From: Megalonaias nervosa
Lineage: Eukaryota > Mollusca > Bivalvia > Unionida > Unionidae
Direction of reading: 5' to 3'
NCBI GenBank assembly: GCA_016617855.1
Contig: JAECUM010001128.1
Span: forward strand, 62,001-126,000
Length of the DNA: 64,000 bases
Made by a program: the position numbers and the translations under genes. This document shows positions 53,301-60,055 of the stretch, one piece after another. The stretch's first letter is position 1, and every line of letters begins with the position of its first letter. The notes under the pieces were generated by a model that worked only from the letters and a program-made list of their open reading frames with translations, was not told the origin of the DNA and searched no databases.

Positions 53301-56300
53301 TGAGAAAATGAATCAAATGTGAGACTAACTTGCAGACATGGAAGGAGTCTAGACTATGTTTCAGTTGCTGAAAATAGCCAGAGAGACCCAACCTGAACAT
53401 TGAGCCAATTGCAGTGATGCGAACCAGTTATTGCAAGGTAAAGGCTGTCGTTTGAAACTGCCTGATATCTGGCATCTAAATCCAGTATTATTGGTGGAAT
53501 GGCCACCCTAACCGTAACTTGATATGTATGTGGTGATGGATTATTCAGAAATGGTTCAGGTGGGCCATAATACCATCTTGGTACTGGCTCGGTAGTCTGT
53601 GCCATGACAGAATGCTCTGGTTGTGGCAATGTAGACCATGCAAACCAGTAAAAAAATTTACATCCCTAGTCTGGTAGCAGACAATGTAGGGTGAGGCTGT
53701 CCCAAAGCTGGAGACAGCTTTGGGACAAAGAAAGTTGGGTCTGTCTGACTTCTGGTGCCTACATCTAGTGCTGGCTAATGAGAAAATGATAAAGCATCTA
53801 TATGAAGTGATTCAGGTGGGGCTGCCATACCATGTAGTTACTAACCAGGTGCCAGGCAAAATATCTGTGCTCTGAAGCCGGGACTGGGTATACTGTTAAA
53901 ACATATACTCAGCCCTGGAAGTTGAAGTTGTGGGTATTGTCTGTAAGAAGCTAGAGATGGCCTGAATTGCCCACAAGACCAATGACGTGCACATCCTTGA
54001 TCGTGCATTTCTCTGCTGTCTCATTTGCCCAATTTAGTTGTTTGGCAGAGACATTTGCCAATACATCCCTAGACTATCATAACATGTGTGCTCTGAACTG
54101 CACTCCACAGAATTTACATAGGCAAATTGTCTTCTGCTACTTTGAACTGTTTGCAACCCCATGCCCTTAATACCATAAAGTGTTTTGACACCTTTCAATA
54201 ACTAAAGCAAAATAATTACATATGTGCAGTCAATCAAGTGTTGCATTGAAGGGAATGCTATGAATAAAGAAAAATGCCAACAATAAAACCCCAGGAAATT
54301 ATCCTACAACATAAAATAACAGATCAATTACCTGATATAATTTATAAAATAAGGTCAAATACTGAGATGAACTGAAAGTACTACAGACCAAATGGCAGGA
54401 AATTAAGATGGAGCCAATAAACTTATCATATGATGAAGTAAGACACCTGAAATAGATAATATATTTGTCCATGATGAGGATAGAGCAGGAATCAGAAAAA
54501 TTGGTGGAGTATACTTGACATTAGAAAAACTTCAAAGAAATGCTGCAAAGAAGTAGAAGTGAATTCAGTATTTTGCAAGGTCTGGAGAAAGTCTTCTTAC
54601 GAGCATGAATGGAAGTAGTAACAACGACTATCAGCAATTTGGTTGTAATATCTCCATCCATGTGTAATATCTCCATCCATGAGTAGACCATGCAACTCTG
54701 AATTGTACCATGGCAAGCAGATCATCTTTCAGTAAATTTGTTGCTAAAACAAGCCAAAAGATTAATATTTTTAATTTCAGCTTGGGAGGGCTGAATCTGC
54801 AAAGTTTTGCACATTCTCCTAACATATAATGATTGGGCATTTTATCTAACAAAAATAGTATACCAGTCAGACCTAGTTTTGCCTGTGGAGATGAATACCC
54901 TCCCAGAGGAATGATGACAACTCTATCATAAAAGTGAACCATTTGTCTCTCCTATGCTTCATAAGCAAAACTAAAATTAAAATTTACACTTGGAATTTTG
55001 TCTCAATCGGGATGGATTTTTCACTGTATTTATTCCACAAAATTCAAAGTCCTCACTGAAAAATCTAAAATCACAGAATAACCATTGTTCCTATAAATAT
55101 AATGATGGGACAACATTTTTTAAAAAATTTTCAAATCACCAGCTACTGGTAAATGAAGACTGACCTTAGTCAGGCAAACGCAGGCCTCCAAGCGTACATG
55201 GTAAAAGCAGTGCTCATTTTCCAAGATGTCTGTTAAGGCTTTCCTTGTCGCTGGGGTGGGAAGACTTTGGAGTGCCACAATAGCCTGAAAGAAAAAGTTT
55301 AGAAAAACATGCAGGCTGTTCTGTATAAACATACAGAACACCTGTCAGGGCAAAAATGGACAATATTATATTTGTTAAAAGAACTACTATTATATAATAT
55401 TATTTCTTCACTGAGATTTTATATTGCTACTGTAAACATTGTGTGTTCATATATGTATCAATTCTATCTTTGATCTGAAGCAAACAGCATTGTCCCTTAT
55501 CTAATAGGTGGCTGAGTGGTCTAAAGCACTTGCTTTACCGATCACTGCCATCTCACCACTGTTCATTTGGGGATGAGATTCAAGCTCAGCCAACATGGGT
55601 ATGTGAGAAAGCTTGCCAGTATCTTCCTGTGGGTTGGTGGTTCTTACTGGGGTTTTCCCAGGTTCTCCTCCACCAGTCATACTGGCTGCCATGTTTAGCC
55701 TATCGTGTAGTGAAAAATGGCATTAAACCCAACAACAAATTTTTCTTACATTTCTGCAGCACTTATCAGAATTTATAACTCAAGTGTTTTACTCCTTGAA
55801 TCACAATACAGACAAAATGCAAATTCTCTTTCCATAACAGAAAGGATCAATGTTAATTGTGTAAAAAGCAGGACTGAAATGAACTTAGTAAATTAATGAA
55901 CAAAACTGACAAATATTTTGGCAACTTTAACCATTACAATTCTTGAAAGACTTCCTCATGAAATCCCTACCTTGTAGATGATAGTAAAGGAAGACATTTG
56001 AATAATGTTCTGGAACAAACACTACCGAATTGTTAAAAAATTAAGTTATCGATGTGGCATGTGAGAGATCAGTATAAAGAGGGAGTGTTTTTCAGGATTA
56101 GCAAAATTTATAAAAGAAAATAAAAATTCCAACTTTTGCACACTGGTTTGAAATGGGTGTCAATGCTTCTGGCATGCTTCAGCCAGATATGGTCACTGGC
56201 TCAGACCCATTTATTTCCACTGTCCGGTCACTACCTGGCACAAGCTGACACCTGGTCTGATCAAATTAATTATCAATGAGTCTGGAACATGATTGTCATT

Positions 56301-59300
56301 AATCACACACAATCAGTACTTTCTTCAAAAACACTAACTTAATATTCTCAAATGTTTTGGCTGAGTTTTCACATTATTTGTTTCCATTTGCTTTATAAAG
56401 CACATCTTCACACAGATCTTGTCCCATGACTTACAAAAACTAATGTGTCCTCCAAATCTTTCCAGTTTCTGTTTAGCTGTTTTTGCTTATTTTGTAACAA
56501 TTCCTTCAGCACCAGCCATCACAATATGTACATTAATAACACCTTCATTTACCGGAACTTTATGTACCTAATTCTGGACCAAAAGGTCAAGTTCACCCTG
56601 CAACAAGGGGCTCTCATGAGTTGATTTTGTTATGCTTTTCAAGTAAGCAGCACCAGCTTTCTTGCCTTTAATAGATTGATCACAAACTTGTCTCACAGAC
56701 TTTCTTCCTTAGCTCAGCACTGAACTTTCTTGTTGCTTTGACAATTCAATAGAGTATCTTGCAATTTTAGCTCCAGTGTGGTCATCATATATGTCTGGGA
56801 TATCATGAGGGTTTCAACATCAGTTTGCAATGACCTTATCAGAGTACTCCTCAGGTTTAAGAAACCCCACAACAGCAGGAGATTTCACTTCAGGTGTTCC
56901 ACTCTTTAACCACTGTGACAGTGACATTTTGATTTTAACTTCTGAGGTGAAATTCAATTTTGGCAAAACTGTTTATATATGACAAAGATTGTTTCGAAAA
57001 ACAGTACAGTTACTGGATTTGTTTAAGTACTTAAACCCTAACTGTTGAGTAGAGCTGTGAAAATTTTAGAAAAATTATTTATGGGTTACCCATCGATTTT
57101 AATGATCGGTTACCCAGGTATCTGATGAAAGGGAAATTGTATTAAATGTGTACAAACCTGAACTGCTTTGTTGTAGGTCGACATTGGCACAAATAGCATG
57201 CCAAAAAATTTTCAGTGGTCTAAATGTTTAAGTATTTTGCAAGTCAGACACTTCTGAAGCGGTGACTTGTCAGTGAGTCAGAGTTTCATTTTGGGAAAAT
57301 AAATAGGCTCAACTGGATGGATGGATGGATGGATGCAGGATTGATGGATGGATGAATGGATAGGAAAACAGGAAAATTAACAAAACTGTGTAAAATATAC
57401 TTGTATTATTGAGATTAATATGTCACAAATAAATTAACAATAAATTAATAAATTGTTCTAATTAAATCCACTAAAATCCACAGTACTTGACATTTTAAAT
57501 CCATTTATATGATAAATCCATGAATTCAATTAAAGGTCACATAGCAGTATAAAAATAGTTCAGAATGATCCGATTCACAATATCCCATAATATGTCAAGT
57601 CTTACAAAATAAACAATGACAGTTAAGTCCACATTTTTTAAAATTCACAGTATCCTATAAATATCACTATCTAATGTCATCTGGAACAAAGTCCAAGAAT
57701 TCATTCTCATTGTCTGATAAAGTTCTGAAATCCTCCATCATCATCTAGTAAATCATCATTGTCAAGTCAGTGTAAATACTGTCTGACTCCCTTTCCTTGG
57801 CCTCACTGTCATATGTGGGTGCTTATGTAGAGATTGAGCTTGGGCTCTGTAAATAACACTTTGATCATACAGTTTATGAAATCTATTAAAGGTTGCAATT
57901 GAATATGTGCCATTTGTGTGGCATGATAAATTAATCACCCTCTGTTACTTGCCACTGACCAAGGATCACTCATGACTCAATCAAAGGGTTGTCACATGGG
58001 AAAACATGCTAAGAGGTTAAGGTCAAAGAGTTACTGAAAGAGGCAGAATTATATTTGGCATTGAACAAGTACAGATATTAAATTCGTGGCTCAATCAAAA
58101 GGATTGTCAACTTGAAAAAACAACAAAGTGAGTGCTGCCTTTACAAGCCAAGGGCTTATGGGGCCACATGCATGGGTAGAAAACTTGTACATGGTAAACA
58201 GGTACCGGATGGTTCATTTTATTACCCAGGTTATTATCAACAGGTGGGTACCCAAGTATCTGGGTACCCGTTCACAGCTCTACTGTTGAGAACTTTCACG
58301 CTTTGATAGCAGTCTTTAAGAACACCTGAGAACCTACCGGTAATTACATAAGTTAACAATAATGGTATTAATGATTGGATAGAGAAGTTTAATTTCCTTT
58401 AAAATCTCTGTATTTATGCCAGATGCTAGCAAAGAGTAACTCAATAAATCAATTTAATTACCTTAGTATGGTTGAAAATTGTTTGCTTGCAATGTGTGGA
58501 AATGAATGTCAGTATTATCTTTAACAGTGACATTGCATCATAACTTTTTGGATGGTATTTTTGTAAATGACAGAACCACAAAATTATTTACCATCATATA
58601 TGTATTTTTAACCCAAACCCTGAAATCTGAAACCCACGAAAATAAAGCATTCCATATTTTACAAGTAGACACCACAACCATACTGATTACAGATGTTTGT
58701 TAGTTTATTACAGTCTCAACTAAATATGAACCAATGGAAAAAATCAGAACATTTTTGAGCCCCCTTCCATACACACTTTTGCTGGAATAAATTATACCTT
58801 ACAACAGTAAGTAATACTCTTCTTTCTGTGCATATATAACAATATACAGTCAGGTAAAATAGTAAACAGCTGAGTTGTATATGATGCAGACATCAAGACT
58901 GCAGAATTATTATGTAATGTTTACATTTATTAGCACTGGATCAATATGATGTAAATATAAAATATTACAGTTAAAAAAACCTAGCTACATAACATAGTTA
59001 TGCCATGGAGTGAGACAAGTCTTTCAAATTATGTCATGTATTCAATAGCTACATAACAACTGAAACATCAAGGAGTGACACCAATCTGAAGTTTTGCCAT
59101 GTGTTCAATAGCTACATAGCAAAAGAAATATCAGCATGATAAAAGTCTTTAATGTTTTGTACAAAAGCAACATAACAATACAAATGTCATAGAGGGACAC
59201 AAGTCTTTAATGTTTGTTATGTGCTCAACAAACATCGAATTTATGAAATCTGTAGAGGATAACAATACATGTCACTCAAGAAAGTAACCTGCAGCTTAAA

Positions 59301-59976
59301 ATATGACTTGACTTTTTATATCAAAGCAACACTAAAACTTAACTCTCTATATTTACTGTATATGTTTCCATAATCTTGATTACCTGACTCTGAGCCACAA
59401 CATCCCTCTCATATTTCAGCTGGTACTGCCACATGTAGTCAGGTTGTTCCCATGTCACATGGCGTAACAGGTGCATTTCTGAATCTACACGTAGCCACAA
59501 GACAGGTGAGTCTGCACTGCAACAGCAAATACACATATACATACCAAGGCTTCCAGATAAATCTGGCAATTGCTGATTATTTTGTCCTCAAAAATTAAAG
59601 TAGCAACTGGATACTGGTGAAATTTCATTAAAAAAACATGAAAATAATAAAAAAAATATTAATATATTTACTGAACTGATGTGGAAGAATATGTGTAGTT
59701 TTCTGTTCTCGGTTTGATGTTACTGTTGTAGAACTGTCCATTCATTATAATACTACTTTTTACCTTTTCCCTTTTGATTTTATATATATTTTCTTTATTA
59801 GCAAGAAGGCCAGGACTGGTATGTACAGCCCACAATGGAAGCACTGCTGCAAAATCAGTGACCTTGACCCCCAATGGTCATAAAGGTTAAGCAAGCATGT
59901 CAAGAACTGATTGTTTTGGCTTGATAATGATTCATCCCATGCATGAACAAAATCCAACAATGGGTTTAGGAATATT

Positions 59977-60055
<79 letters not shown>

